64,000 bases of DNA from Rhabditoides inermis (Eukaryota > Nematoda > Chromadorea > Rhabditida > Rhabditidae): NCBI GenBank assembly GCA_963966185.1, contig CAWZYM010000020.1, positions 1,788,501 through 1,852,500 of the forward strand, written 5' to 3'. Under the pieces are notes generated by a model. The model saw only the letters and a program-made list of their open reading frames with translations. It searched no databases and was not told the DNA's origin. Shown piece by piece: positions 10,996 through 22,855 of the stretch. The number at the start of each line of letters is the position of its first letter. Positions within the stretch are counted from its first letter, which is position 1. Position numbers and translations under genes: made by a program.

Positions 10996-11055
<60 letters not shown>

Positions 11056-11498
11056 CTGATGTCGACCAAGGTGTCTGGTATCTCTCTGTGTTCCACACTG
11101 ATTATTGATCAAGCGTCGGCTTCTGAGACCGAAATAATAGACCTATCATAATCCTAAGGGAGTGTTGCAGATCGAATTATTCCCCTATCGTAATACTAAA
11201 CAAGTTTCACAATTCAACGGTCTTGATCGACTCCAGCTGCTCGTCCGTCACAAACTTACCCTTCGATGTTCAAACATCCCTTCTACCGGACCCGTCAGAT
11301 CGCGGAACGTGCGCGTCTTTACCGATCACCTTCAGGAAAGCGTTATTTAAAACTGCATTTATTCATTTATTACGTGAATTTTCTGACCACGTAAAAGAAA
11401 ACATTGGAGTAAATCAAAAGGCTTCACATGTAGCTCAACCAGCTTCGATCCAGGCATAATCGAGCTTCGAAAAATGCATGGTCCTAACACCGTGTAAG
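10693..11498. other. intergenic, copy 2, with (TA)n at 10998-11051
   Basis: Duplicate of 2503-3311. The TA run is 54 bp against 56 bp in copy 1. No gene seen. Confidence 0.6.
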
Positions 11499-11592
11499 CG
11501 ATAGTAGGAAGGAAGTGCACATGGAAGAAGCTGCTGGGCTAGGAAGGAGCTGCTCATGCAGGAGTTGCACTGCATGAGGAAGGAGTTGCACA
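11499..11592 (+). repeat. left inverted repeat, copy 2
   Basis: Same block as 3312-3405, bracketing the second RTE remnant. Confidence 0.75.
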
Positions 11593-12404
11593 TTGACCGG
11601 TTTAGTAAAAGAATCTGCGTCGGCGGCAGAAAGGATGCTCAAGGACATTGCTGAGGAAAGCAAGAAGTACGGACTGGAGGTGAACAGGAAGAAGACGATG
11701 GTGATGACGAACGCACACAAGACGGAGATCACCCTCGACGGAACGAGGGTTGACTACGTGGACGAGTTCAACTACCTCGGGAGGTTGCTGAGCTGTCAGA
11801 AGAACGACGTGGACGAGATCCAGAGTGGCTGGGCCGCGTTTCAACGACACAAACATTTCTTTACACTACGACGAGCTCCGATGCGACTCCGCAGGAAGGT
11901 CTTTCGCGCCGGAGTACTTCCCTGTTTGACGTACGGATGTGAGACATAGAGTCTCCCCCAAAACGAACTCATGCTACTACGGACTGCGCAGCGGAAGATG
12001 GAGCGCCAGATGCTGGGAGTCACCCTACGCGACCGGATCCGGAGCAGCACTATTCGGCAGATGACTCGGCTACGAGACGTTCTGCAAGAAGTACGACACC
12101 GGAAATGGAAGTTCACGGAACGACTCTACAATGCGGACGGCCATCGATGGGCAAAGGCTACAGTCAATTGGACCCCCAAGAAGACTGGACGACCTGGACG
12201 ACCACACAAGGAGTGGGAGGATGACTTCGTAGATGCCTTCGATCTACCGAGGACACATGCTCGCATAGAATGGAGACGGACAGTGACCAACGACCGCCGA
12301 AAATGGAACGATCTCATTTCCCAGCGCTAACCAAACCATCTCTCATGCGTGCAATATGTACATGAATAAGCGATGCTGGATAAATATTTAATTTGATTTG
12401 ATTT
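11581..12404 (+). mobile_element. RTE-type retrotransposon remnant, copy 2
   Basis: Same truncated RTE C-terminus as 3394-4217, with the same in-frame TAG (11947-11949) and the same TTTGATTTGAT tail. One substitution changes Gln to Arg in TLR(Q/R)APM. Because it sits at the same place in both copies, it was inserted before the segmental duplication. Confidence 0.85.
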
Positions 12405-12819
12405 GAGTAAAAGAATAGCATTTTTGTACAATGTTTGACACAGAAGGGTGTTTTCGACCGTATTGGATCGAATAGAGTAGCATGAAACTAAACCAGCCGG
12501 AGATCTGCATTTACTAGTGATCTGATGTTTAGCTCATATCGAGGATTGATGCACTTTTATGGTACTAACAAAGATCATACACCTGATTATACTGTAATAT
12601 ATGCAAAACACACATCGCACTACTCATGTAGGCTGATCAATGTACTGTTTCCGCGCCTACACCTTTATGTCTACTGGCATAATATCTATATCTCAATATG
12701 CATTTCTAGAAGGCTGTAGTATTAGAACTTCCTTGTATGTGATATTGTGAACATACAATACATCATAAAGATAAGATATGCATACGTATGCTATGTTTCG
12801 ACACTACTAAAATAGTTCA

Positions 12820-12899
12820 AGTGCAACTCCTTCCCATAGTAGTGTAGCTCCTTCCGAAGCAGCTTCTACCATGTGCACTTCCTTCCTCCTATCACACTA
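12820..12899 (-). repeat. right inverted repeat, copy 2
   Basis: Same block as 4633-4712. A related solo block lies at 14653-14711. Confidence 0.75.
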
Positions 12900-13797
12900 A
12901 CCGGACTGGTATTCGATTTTGCTACTCTCTACTCTCTACATCTACGGCATTGAGATTGGAGAGGAATCCTCGAAGACGATGACACTCTCGGAGACGTCTC
13001 TTCGCGATCGATCGTTGAAGTCCGGATCTTCCGCAGCCGAGATCGAAACTTCCCCAGAAGCCGCAAGCAGGGGATGACAAGCATCACCAACAACGCGTAC
13101 GCATCCACGGAACCACCGAAACCCGTGTTGTTGGAACTCGCAGTAGGCATTGTATTACTGTATTTCACCGTATCCCACCGTAATTTACGTAATCGATAAT
13201 GTGTGCTACTTGATTCGAGATAAATATTCTGATTCTGAATAAATAAAATGCTTTAATAAGATGCAGGCGGCTCACTTTCTGATTGCGAGTTTAGAACCTC
13301 TCTGACACCTGGCATTCTAATACCGCATAGTCAGAGACGTTTTTTTTCACGACAATTAATTCTTCGGCAATATTGACAGACCATGATTCGGTGACACCAT
13401 GACACAGTTGACAGACCATGATTCGGTGAAGTTTAGTGGTGTTGTGTATATAGTTGTGTTACGAATTAAAATTAGATTTCCAAGCGCAATAACACCGTGC
13501 GAAATCGGATTTTCTTATCACGCAAAGTGGCATCATTTCTTCTTCTTTTCCTCCCTCCAAGATCACATCAATGGGTGTCATTTCTTCCTCAATGGGTATC
13601 ACTTGTTCGGTGCTTAGACGCAGTCACGGCAACATGGTGAGATTTAAAAACAGACGAATAATCCATACCACTGCATAGTAGTTGGTACCCCAAAAATTGC
13701 CAAACACTTGATTTCACTCCCGTGATTGCCTGATTTCGACCCTTTCCTCTGACGCGGCACATCATTTCAGGTTGTCGGCAGTGGCACATCAGACAAA
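12900..13797. other. intergenic, copy 2
   Basis: Duplicate of 4713-5610, including the 22-bp direct repeat near 13373-13428. No gene seen. Confidence 0.55.
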
Positions 13798-14327
13798 ATG
13801 GCGCGGCGGAAGAAGGAAAGAGAGGAGGACAGGGAGGAGAAGGAGCAAGAGAAGAGGGAGAAGAAGAAGAAGGAGAAGAGGGAGACGGCTGAGAAGAAGG
13901 AGAAGGCGCGCAAGGCCAAGCGAGCGGCTAAGAAGAAAATGAAGGAGGACGAGAAAAAGAAGGAAAAGGAAAAGGAAAAGTACTACGATGAATGGTACGA
14001 AAAGGTGGAGCGTGAAGCGGGCGAGTTTCACGCGCGCCGCAGAGCCGAGCGGGCGCGTGGAACCGTGGTCGATCGAGCTAGGACGTTTCCGACAGCGCCC
14101 CGCAAGCACTGCCACAAGTGCGGGCCTACAGTGAGTGGCGAGTGCTGTCTAGACTGTGTGACATGGATGTTTAGGAGGAGATCAGGTGTCTGACGTGGCA
14201 CGCGTGGTGGCACACGGACGTGGGCGCGCAGTACGAGTGCCGCCACCCCACCCGCTACGACGACACGCCGTGCATGTTCGAAAAGACTTCCGGTACGGCC
14301 GCACTCGCTCGCGAACCGCTCAATTAG
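13798..14327 (+). CDS. K/E-rich coiled-coil protein with Cys/His cluster, copy 2
   Basis: Exons 13798-14130 and 14175-14327 duplicate 5611-6140 with the frame fully intact. The single observed replacement is Asn to His in GEF(N/H)ARR, just before the Arg-rich linker. The 5' acceptor-like site and the hairpin after the stop are also kept, so both copies could be expressed. See the copy 1 entry for domain description. Confidence 0.6.
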
Positions 14328-15931
14328 GATCGGCGCGAAGCGCCGATCGTTTGGGTCCTATCCAGCGGCGCGCAGAAACGCTAGGCCCGGAGGGCCGCCA
14401 AAATCGCTTGTAAATCATTTAAATAATAATTGTTTCAGAGTTATATCAAGATCTTGTTTCTAAATCGTCCGTTGAACAACTATAAACAAAAACAAAACAT
14501 GAAACAATAGTTTAATACCCAAAAATATAATAAAAAATATGTTGGCTACCACCGCAAAGTTTTGTCCAATTGAAAACACCATTTGATGGGTTCTGAACCT
14601 CGTCTAACCACCCTGATGTCTCTCGTGAAAAGAGTGAAACTCATTTGCAGGCCCACTATAGCTCCTTCCGGAGCAGTTACTACCATGTGCACTTCCTTCC
14701 TCCTATCGATCGATCTAAGCTCGAATGTTTATCCGGTGAACCTGTATTCAAAATCGATCGAAGCTCGAACACACCTGGATCCAGCTTCAAAGAAATTGCG
14801 ATAAAATTTCTTTTTTCTTAGAAAAAAGAAACACCTCCATGGTGAGCATCCACACTGGGACAAGACACCTTTCTTTTCGCTATGTAGACCGAGTGGCTCG
14901 GGCAGCATAGATTGACAAATGGCAGCAAAAATTGATTTCAACCGACTCGCTGCCTCGTTCAGCGATTTCTGGAAACGGATTCGAGAAAGAGTTTTTATTA
15001 CTTTTTTAAAAACTGTTTTAAGATTATGAACTTTAACGCCATCTGTTGTGTTTTAACGTTGCACATGTGCGGTAAAAAGTAGGCGGAGCTTCAATGACTC
15101 CGACCGAACAACCCGCCCGCCCGTCGATCGATGGATCGTTGATGAATGCACATGTTTTTCACTGTTTTTTGATGTAATACAACTTCAGAAGCTTTACATT
15201 TTACTATAATGTACGTATTGTTCTACCAGAAGATTCGTTAGCAGCGCATAGAACTCTTATTTTTGCATGTATGTGAGTGGTTGCATTGAAATGGACGTCC
15301 AACTCTCTGGACATGGACAACTCAAAATTTGTTACTTGCGTCTGGTTCGTGCACAGGGAGTTGCAATTCGGATTATAAGCTTGGCTGTGACTGGTAAACA
15401 ATGTTTACCTTTCTTCTTTTTGAAGTACCGATCTTATTAGTTGTATGCAACCATTCGCAGTTGCATTCTCACATGATCTTTTTAATTTCAGCTTTTGTTC
15501 GTCATAGTATGATGCACATGTTCTGGCTGTTATCATTGGGTAGACTGTTTGATAAGAACACACGCACGGCGCATCCGCCGCGACTGTTTTGTGCACAAAC
15601 AACTCGGTTTATCTCACTCGATTTATCTTCTTTTCATCGTTTCACCTTGACTTTTCCTCTGCGCTCAGTCGGTTGAAGCTTCGGTTCATTCTCGTTTGCC
15701 CCGAGGTCGAAGACCTGTGCCATATTCCCGTGACGGGGGATTCTTATCCGAGTTGCGATCGCGCCATCCATATTGCGTTGCGTGCCAATCGACGCTATAC
15801 TCTATTCGATTCTCGTCTCGTCGCTGTTTCATTTACGGTCACACTCACTGCGTGATTCACTGAAAGCCCCCGTAACATTGCTTGTCAGTTGGGATCGGTC
15901 GCTTATTGATCGGCGCAACGATCGATTGAGG
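14328..15931. other. intergenic between duplication and ORP9 gene
   Basis: 14328-15479 duplicates 6141-7292. 15480-15931 is unique and should hold the ORP9 promoter and 5'UTR. An acceptor-like TTTTTAATTTCAG is present near 15478-15490, followed by no recognisable coding sequence. Confidence 0.5.
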
Positions 15932-18900
15932 ATGGAGGGTCCGCTGTCCAAATGGACTAACGTCGTGCACGGATGGCAGTACAGGCAAGTATCTGGATGT
16001 GCTATTTCGCATAAGTCTCTCATTGTTTGCAGATGGTTTGTGCTAGGCGAGGATGCACTTGTGTACTACACATCTCGAGACAAGGTAAGTTTCTCTAGTA
16101 CATGCTTTGATTTTTGTTGACGTGACGGTTTGAGATGACGAAGGGCCAGCAGCGCGGCTGCATTCGTCTGCGAGGCGCCGTCGTGTCGATTGACGGCGAG
16201 AATCAGAGCCTCCTCATGGTCTCAGTCGACGGAAAGACCTTCCATTTACAGGTATATATGTTTCTGTTTCTGTTTTCATTGTTTGCTGCTCAACTGTTCT
16301 CTTGGCATATGTAATCTGTTCTGGGCTATCGGATGACTGAGCGTGCTCAAATATCTTGAAAGGGTATCCATCTGCGTATTAGGGAATTGAATTCCCATGC
16401 GAAATAAGCGAGAGCGCCTGAGGAGAGGAAAGAGGGCGGAAATTGAGATTGCGGCGAGATGGGAGGCCGACTGACCGACGAGAGAGAGAGAGAGAGAGAG
16501 AGAGAAAGATAGTGCCTTCCTCTCTATCTAGCGGCACCCGCCTATGCGTACTCTCTGCTGCGGTGGTGGGTGTGCGCGAGAAAGTGGGTTATCTCGATTC
16601 TGGCTGTGCGATCAGTACACATAGTGAAAGTGGCCAGTGGCCACTCGACCCATCCACCCACCCATCCATTTCGACCCAATACGCGTCATTTCCCAGCCGG
16701 CAACCTTGATTTTGACACTATTCTCATTCACGTCCGCCATTGATCTTGCGAACTGTGTGACAAATGCGTCTCAGACTTCCGTTTACGAATAAGAAGAAAG
16801 TAAGTAGCTGTATGTGATTATTGTAAAGGTATAGTTGTTGTTGTTGCAGGGTCGCGACCAGAAGGAGCGGGATGCGTGGATGAACGCCATCCAGTCGGTG
16901 ATCCGCGAGTGCAACGGGTGAGTGCTCCTGGTTGATGGTTGTTTGCGTGTTTCCGTGTTGGTTTTTGGACGGTGATTGTCAGTTGATGAGATGCGCGTGC
17001 GGGCGCCGCCGATATATTGATTCGAATAGTGGGAAGGGGATGGAATGGCACAAGCACCCGCACTCGCACCACATGTGTCTGGCAGATGTGGTGCATCGAG
17101 GCGGTGCTGTGCCGGCGGCGAGTAGTAGATGATTACAAGGACGAGAGGTGTGTACTTCCATAGTTGGGATGTTGATTATGGCGATGATGAGTGTTTGTGT
17201 TGAATTCTTTTATTTTGTTTCGACTATGTATTGTTTGCAGGTTCACGACTCTTGGCGGGAAGCCGAGCCGCGCCGTGGAGGGTATCAAGGCCAAGATTGT
17301 CGAGGCCGACACATACTTGACTAGCATTATCGAACAGGTACGCAATCCAATTTGATTGTACATTCTTGTTCTTGTTTCTATGTGACCATGTGTACATCCC
17401 CTGTCGTTTTGTACCTGTTGTGTGTTCAGGTAAAGAACCTTGAGTGTCTTCGCGAGAAGGCCAACTCCGCCGAGCGCGCAAAGGTGAGTCATGTTGATTA
17501 TTATTATTTGTGAAGTGTTCGAGTATTATTTGCTTGATTGACTTTTGTCATGTTGATTGCTGTAAACCTGTAAATGCTGTGTAATTTACATATTTCTATA
17601 CGTGTTGGTTCTTTGATTGCAGGTTGACGAGTTGATTGCGTCGTCGCAGCAGCTGCTCGACACTGTCAAACACGCCATCATACTCCTCCAGATGGCAAAG
17701 AACAAGGTGCAAAGGGTGATCGATATCGATATTGTATTCCTTTTTGAAAATAGTTTCATATCGGTTTTTTAAATATGCTCCGCAACATGTTTGTTGTAGA
17801 TTGAGCCGGAAAAGGACTCTGAGAATGTGTCGGCGGGCAGCTCGATGAACCTCGCTGGTGGAGGTGGGTTGTTGTTGTTGTTTGTTTGGATGTCATCCTA
17901 CATTGTAGGCGCAGGCGGAGCTCCTCTGAAGCCGATCAACGTGGAGGGCGCTTCGACGGCGTCTTCCCTAGCCGCCTCGCCCGTGGAATCCGTCGCTGCG
18001 CATGGCGACACTAAGGTAAAACAGTGCGCTCGTTTTTGTTGTTGTTTAAATTCATTATTCTTATGTTTGTTCTTTGTGTTTATTGATGTTGTTGGTATAC
18101 ATATTGTTGTAATTGTAACTTGTTTGTTTTGCAGGAGCGTCTTCGCGTGCCGGAGATGATCCCTCCGATCTCGTATTCGAGCAGCGACGACGAGTTCTAC
18201 GATGCGGACGAGGACGTGGTCGACCTCAACGAGCCAGCCATCAAGGTAAGAGGGGGAGGGGCGAGTGTGGGCGGGGATTGGGTTTGGGTGACGTGTTCCT
18301 ATGTTGCTGTTGCGATAATAATAGGGTAATTGGGTTCGTTGCTGTGGGGTCTATTTAAGGAAGTGAAAGTGTTCACGATGATGTTGTGAGAGACGAGAGA
18401 CGAGGGGAAGTGAGTCTCTCGTCGCTTGCCGAGCGCTCCTTTTTATGGAATCGTTTATCCGAGTAGGCGGAGAAGAGAGGAGGAGGGGGGAGTTGCAGTA
18501 TGCAGTTCTATGTTCTCTCATGGCCATGTGCATTCAAGCGGCCGCCTCGCGTCTTTGCACTCTCTTTTGTCTCTTCTTCCGTCTTGCCCGTTCGCTCTTT
18601 TTGGCGGCTCGTTATCGGCCCAGGTTCGGATGGCATTCTGCCCTTTATGGTTTCACCCACTCGGTCTCTCCCGTACTCGTGGATATCCTAGGATGGAATG
18701 AATGTCCCGTCCCGCCACTGTCCTTGTCTATCCTTGTCACTTGCTCTTCTGCGTGGGAGTGTTTATGCATTCCCGGTTCCCGGGAATGCATAAACAGGTT
18801 CACTCAATTTTCAATAAATAAATTCGTCAATAAATTCGTCAATAAATTCGTCAATAAAGAGGTTCACTCTCTTTTCTCATATGGCAGTGATGAGATCATT

Positions 18901-21900
18901 TGCATTTTTTCCGGCGAACGTGGGAGGAGTGCGCAGAGCAAAACATGGTGACATGAGGATGAGAGAAGCGTGGGGCAAGTGAGAGAGAAAGAGAGAGAGA
19001 GAGAAAGAGATATTAAGTCTCATATTATGAATGCTACTGGATTAGTATTAGTGTCACGGTTTGGTTGGCTGATGGTTGCCAGCTATGTTCGAAGTGAATC
19101 GTGATCGATTTTGAATCACCGCGTCTCTGTCAATTACGCGCTGTATTTATATAAAAGGCGTGGTTTTGCTTCAATGTTTCTATGTGACGCTGATTGCGTG
19201 ATGCACATATCGCTCTCTCCACTCCACTCTTGGTTCCTCGCAATCTGTGAATCTCTCCTCTCATGGCTGTGTGATACCCGCCATCCGGCACATTCCACAT
19301 TTCTTCCATTGAACTTTTTCGGATTGGAGTCATGCCTTCGAGTTGCTATTTCCCCCGTCGCACTCGGGGGTTTCTTTTCGCTTCCTGTGGTTGGTTTGAC
19401 ATCAGATAAGTATTGCTTTCAAACAGTGGTTTGCGCATCTCTTCGTGGATAATGTTAGATGCAATGCGCGCGTAGTTTGATGTTTGTCGCGGGTATTTGC
19501 ATAATTTTATGTGCGAGTTGTTGTGTGATTGGGAAATTGGGATTAGCATGCCGCGAGTTGCGGGTTGTTGTGTTGGCTGGGTGGCGGAAGGCGGACATTT
19601 CGCGTGCGCGACGGTGGGATGCAGTGTTGATGTGCGTGCGCGATCGACACTCGAACAAACGCAAGCAGCAGCAGTGGCAAGTGGAGCAGGCCAACCGCGT
19701 CCCCTCACCGTCCCTCCCCCTCCGCAGCCACAGAGGCGTGGTGGACGAGGAGTTTGGCGAGATGAGCAGTGCCGCCAGTGCCACCACCGAGAGAAGCAGC
19801 GGCGAGGAGGCGAGGGGCAAGAGTGCCAAGAACGCCGTGCAGTACAAGATACTCGTGCGTGTCGTGTGTTGTCTTGTGGTTGCGCGTCTGTTTACTGACT
19901 GTGGTTGTTGCAGGCGGACGGGGGTATCGTGGAGGCGGGAGCGGGCGGGGCGGGAGCCGGCATGTCTCGCAGCAAGAGCATCCCCGACGAGGCACTCGCA
20001 GTCGCCGGAGAGGACTTCGACAACTTCGACTTCGGAGACAGCGACGAGGACTTTGACAGGGTGAGGATCGGGGACCGAGTAGATTCGTCGGAAGGCAGAG
20101 GCTGGCGAAAGGCCAACGACGAATCCTAGAACGATGAGCCGTGCAGTGTTTGTGATGTTGGTTGTTGTAGATCTACAATGAGGGTGGCGACGAGCAGGAC
20201 GTGGGAAATGTGCAGCAGCAGCACGGATCCGTCATTGTACATCTACTCTCGCAGGTAGGCAAGAAGGAATGATAATCAGAAAGAGAGAACACGTAACACA
20301 ATCATAACGATGCACTCATCGCATCTCTCCGCCGCTAGCTGCCAATGCGCTGAGTTTTATGATGCGTTGGCATTGGCAGTAGCAATGAAGAGATTGCGCC
20401 GCGCGCGTTTTGCACTCTGATAACGTGTCTCTCTCGAACTATGTGTTCATTTGACATTGACGAGCGTCGCGGGTCCTCTCCGCACTTTTTTGTTAATTTG
20501 ATTTGCTGGGCGGGCGTGCGGACGTTGTAGTGTGGTAGTGATTGTGGCGGTGGCTGGCTGCACCCGGAAGATCGCGAATGGAGAGGCGGAGGGTTAGTCA
20601 TGCTATGTGTATTGTGAGAATGACCTGGATTGGACTGAGTCGTTCTGCGATCGGGGTGGTAGTTGATGTGATTCATTTTTACTATTTCCTTCATCTCACC
20701 CTTCTTGTCATGTTGATTGTGTGGCTTTGAGGTGTCGGTGGGCATGGACCTGACCAAGGTGACCCTGCCGACGTTCATCCTCGAACGGCGCTCCCTCCTC
20801 GAGATGTACGCGGACTTCTTCGCTCACCCAGAGGCCTTCATCACCGCCGTCGACCTCGAGACGCCCGAGCAGCGCTTCATGTGAGTAACCAATTTAATCA
20901 TGGATCGATTATCGATTGATTGTAGTTCTGTGGTGCGGTACTACCTGAACGCGTTCTACGCGGCGCGGAAGAGCGGCGTGGCCAAGAAACCCTACAACCC
21001 GATTCTCGGAGAGACATTCCGCTGCCGGTACAAGGTGGGCATGGTCGTTTCTTCCATAATGGATGTGACTCGTTCAGGTGCCTGACGCTGCTCCTTCGGG
21101 CAAGAAGACGGAGGCGGGTCCGTTCGCGGGCAGCGACGAGAACGACGTGACGTTCATTGCCGAACAGGTGCGGGGGGGGAGGCTAGAGTGATGCTAATGA
21201 TGAGGTTGTTGTGTGGCAGGTGTCGCACCACCCTCCCGTGTCTGCCTTCTACGCCGAGCATCCCGGCAAGCGAATCTCGTTCCACGGACACATCTACACT
21301 AAGAGCAGCTTCCTCGGACTCTCGATCGGTCCGTGCTCGCTTTCCTCTTTTCTCTTTTCTTGGCTCGGCCTAGTTCGTTTGCCGAGTTTCATTTCATATT
21401 TCCGTTCACCCTCTCACCCTGTTGTCGCAGGCGTGGCGAACATTGGCGACGGCACAGTAATCCTGCACGACTACGACGAGAAGTACGTGGTGACGTTCCC
21501 CAGCGGGTACGGGCGATCCATCATGAGCACTCCCTGGGTGGAGCTCGGAGGAAAGGTGAGGGGAGAGGGAGGAGTAGTGTTGACTCGTCGCTGCTTGCAG
21601 GTGAAGGTGACGTGCGAGAAGACTGGCTACTATGCCGAGATTGAGTTCCTCACCAAGCCCTTCTTTGGCGGCAAGCCGCACCGCATTCAGGGAAACGTGT
21701 TCAGGTGTGTGTCCCGTGTCTTGAACAGGTGTGTATTGGTCGATTCTAGGGACGGATTCAAGAAGCCCATCTTGACGATTAGCGGTCAGTGGAACGGAGT
21801 GATGTACGCCAAGGTTTGTTTGCTTATTCATTTGTTTATCTTTGTCTACATGTGTTTTGTTGCAGGGTCTGACAGGTGACGAGTACGTGTTTATTGACGT

Positions 21901-22268
21901 GAAGGCGGAGCCGGAGCAGAAGAAGCAGTGCGAGCCTGTGATGCAGCAAGAGGAAAGGGAGAGCCGTAGGTGAGCACCTCTCTCTCTCTCTCTCTCTCCC
22001 TCTCTCTCCCTCCCTCTCTCTCCCTCTCTCCATGTCTCTCACGGTTGTGGCGTCACGTGACGGGTCTAGGTTGTGGCGTCACGTGACGGCTGCCCTGCTT
22101 CGGAACCGCATCCAGATGGCGACGACGTCCAAGCGTATGATCGAGCAGCGTCAGCGGGCGGAGGCTAAGCAGCGGCTGGAGAGGGGGGAGGAGTGGAAGA
22201 CGCGCTTCTTCTCGCAGAGGGACGACGGCGGCTGGTGGTTCAACGACCCCCTAGACAATCGACTATAG
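15932..22268 (+). CDS. OSBPL9: oxysterol-binding protein-related protein 9 (ORP9-like), about 22 exons
   Basis: ORP9-type lipid transfer protein, acting at ER-Golgi/endosome contact sites by family knowledge. The N-terminal PH domain begins [21 protein letters not shown] helical middle ([15 protein letters not shown]) leads to a FFAT-type VAP-binding motif DEFYDADED, and the sterol/PI4P transfer domain carries the family signature EQVSHHPP plus [10 protein letters not shown]. It ends DPLDNRL. Exons: 15932-15984, 16033-16084, 16135-16251, 16850-16917, 17241-17337, 17430-17483, 17623-17706, 17800-17863, 17909-18015, 18135-18245, one ending 19854, 19914-20060, 20171-20254, 20732-20880, 20926-21034, 21078-21167, 21220-21328, 21431-21555, 21601-21704, 21750-21813, 21866-21969, 22070-22268. 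The start of the exon ending at 19854 is uncertain (19640-19760). Intron 1 is GC-AG. Length about 730-750 aa, close to human ORP9. Confidence 0.95.
18761..18795. repeat. perfect inverted repeat, 16-bp arms, 3-nt spacer
   Basis: GTTTATGCATTCCCGG, spacer TTC, then its exact reverse complement. It may be a MITE end, a recombination scar or an intronic RNA hairpin. Confidence 0.95.
18811..18857. repeat. 12-bp tandem repeat AATAAATTCGTC
   Basis: About 3.5 units, flanked by direct repeats of AGGTTCACTC (18797-18806 and 18860-18869), next to the palindrome. Direct repeats on both sides may mark an insertion or a slippage event. Confidence 0.85.
22043..22089 (+). repeat. 26-bp-spaced direct repeat containing CGTCACGTGACG
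   Basis: A 21-bp sequence ending in the 12-bp palindrome CGTCACGTGACG occurs at 22043-22063 in the intron and again at 22069-22089, across the first bases of the last ORP9 exon. It looks like a small tandem duplication of the exon start into the intron. Confidence 0.9.
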
Positions 22269-22855
22269 ACTAGGTGCGCACTCTCTCCTCTCCCTGTCTC
22301 TCTCACGTTCTCCCTGTCTCTTCTTCACCCTCATCCTTTTCAGCCTTCCGGTGCTCTTCTCTCGTCGTTAGATGTACACTAGTTTGTGATCACTCTTTTA
22401 GAACTTAATGTGTTTTGTACTGCTTATACCTTTGTACCGAGGGCGAATGTCTGTAGATCGGTGCGTGTCTTGGTAGATCGCTCGTCTATCTCATTTGCCC
22501 CAACCCTTTCTGTGATGCGAGCAGTTATGTGTATAATTTCTGAATTGGCACGAGTCATAAACCCGCTCTACTTGGACGGTTGATCGATCGTATTGATTGG
22601 TTGTTCTTTGAATCGATTGATTGCCCTTGCTTTTGATTAGTGACACGTAAGTGTTTTGATTTTGTGTTACATACATACATTCATTCGTCTCCCTTCGTAC
22701 ATTTCTAACATAACAGAGTTTTATTACATATGAGTTATATATTTGAATAAAATGTTTTTTCTTTATCGCTCTGTGTATGTGTGAAGTTATAGGATTTCCT
22801 ACCAGACTACTTTTTTATGAAGTGAATATGTGTTTTATCGCTAATCCGTTGCAGA
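22269..22855. other. 3' flank of ORP9 / upstream of PSMG4-like gene
   Basis: No gene recognised. T-rich, with an AATAAA at 22747 just upstream of the next gene and a GTTGCAG acceptor-like site one nucleotide before its ATG. Confidence 0.5.

Larger units (their letters stand above)
10098..15479 (+). repeat. tandem segmental duplication, copy 2
   Basis: This is a near-identical copy of 1528-7292. It starts at the AAAGAGAGGGAG sequence directly after the LINE (TA)n tail and ends after GATCT at 15479, where unique sequence resumes. Its CT tract is about 220 bp against 600 bp in copy 1. Confidence 0.95.
18246..19640 (+). other. large ORP9 intron with palindrome and tandem repeat
   Basis: At about 1.4 kb this is the longest intron of the gene. 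It contains a perfect 16-bp-arm hairpin (18761-18795), a 12-bp tandem repeat and a GA-rich run near 18979-19012. No coding exon was recognised inside. Confidence 0.6.
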
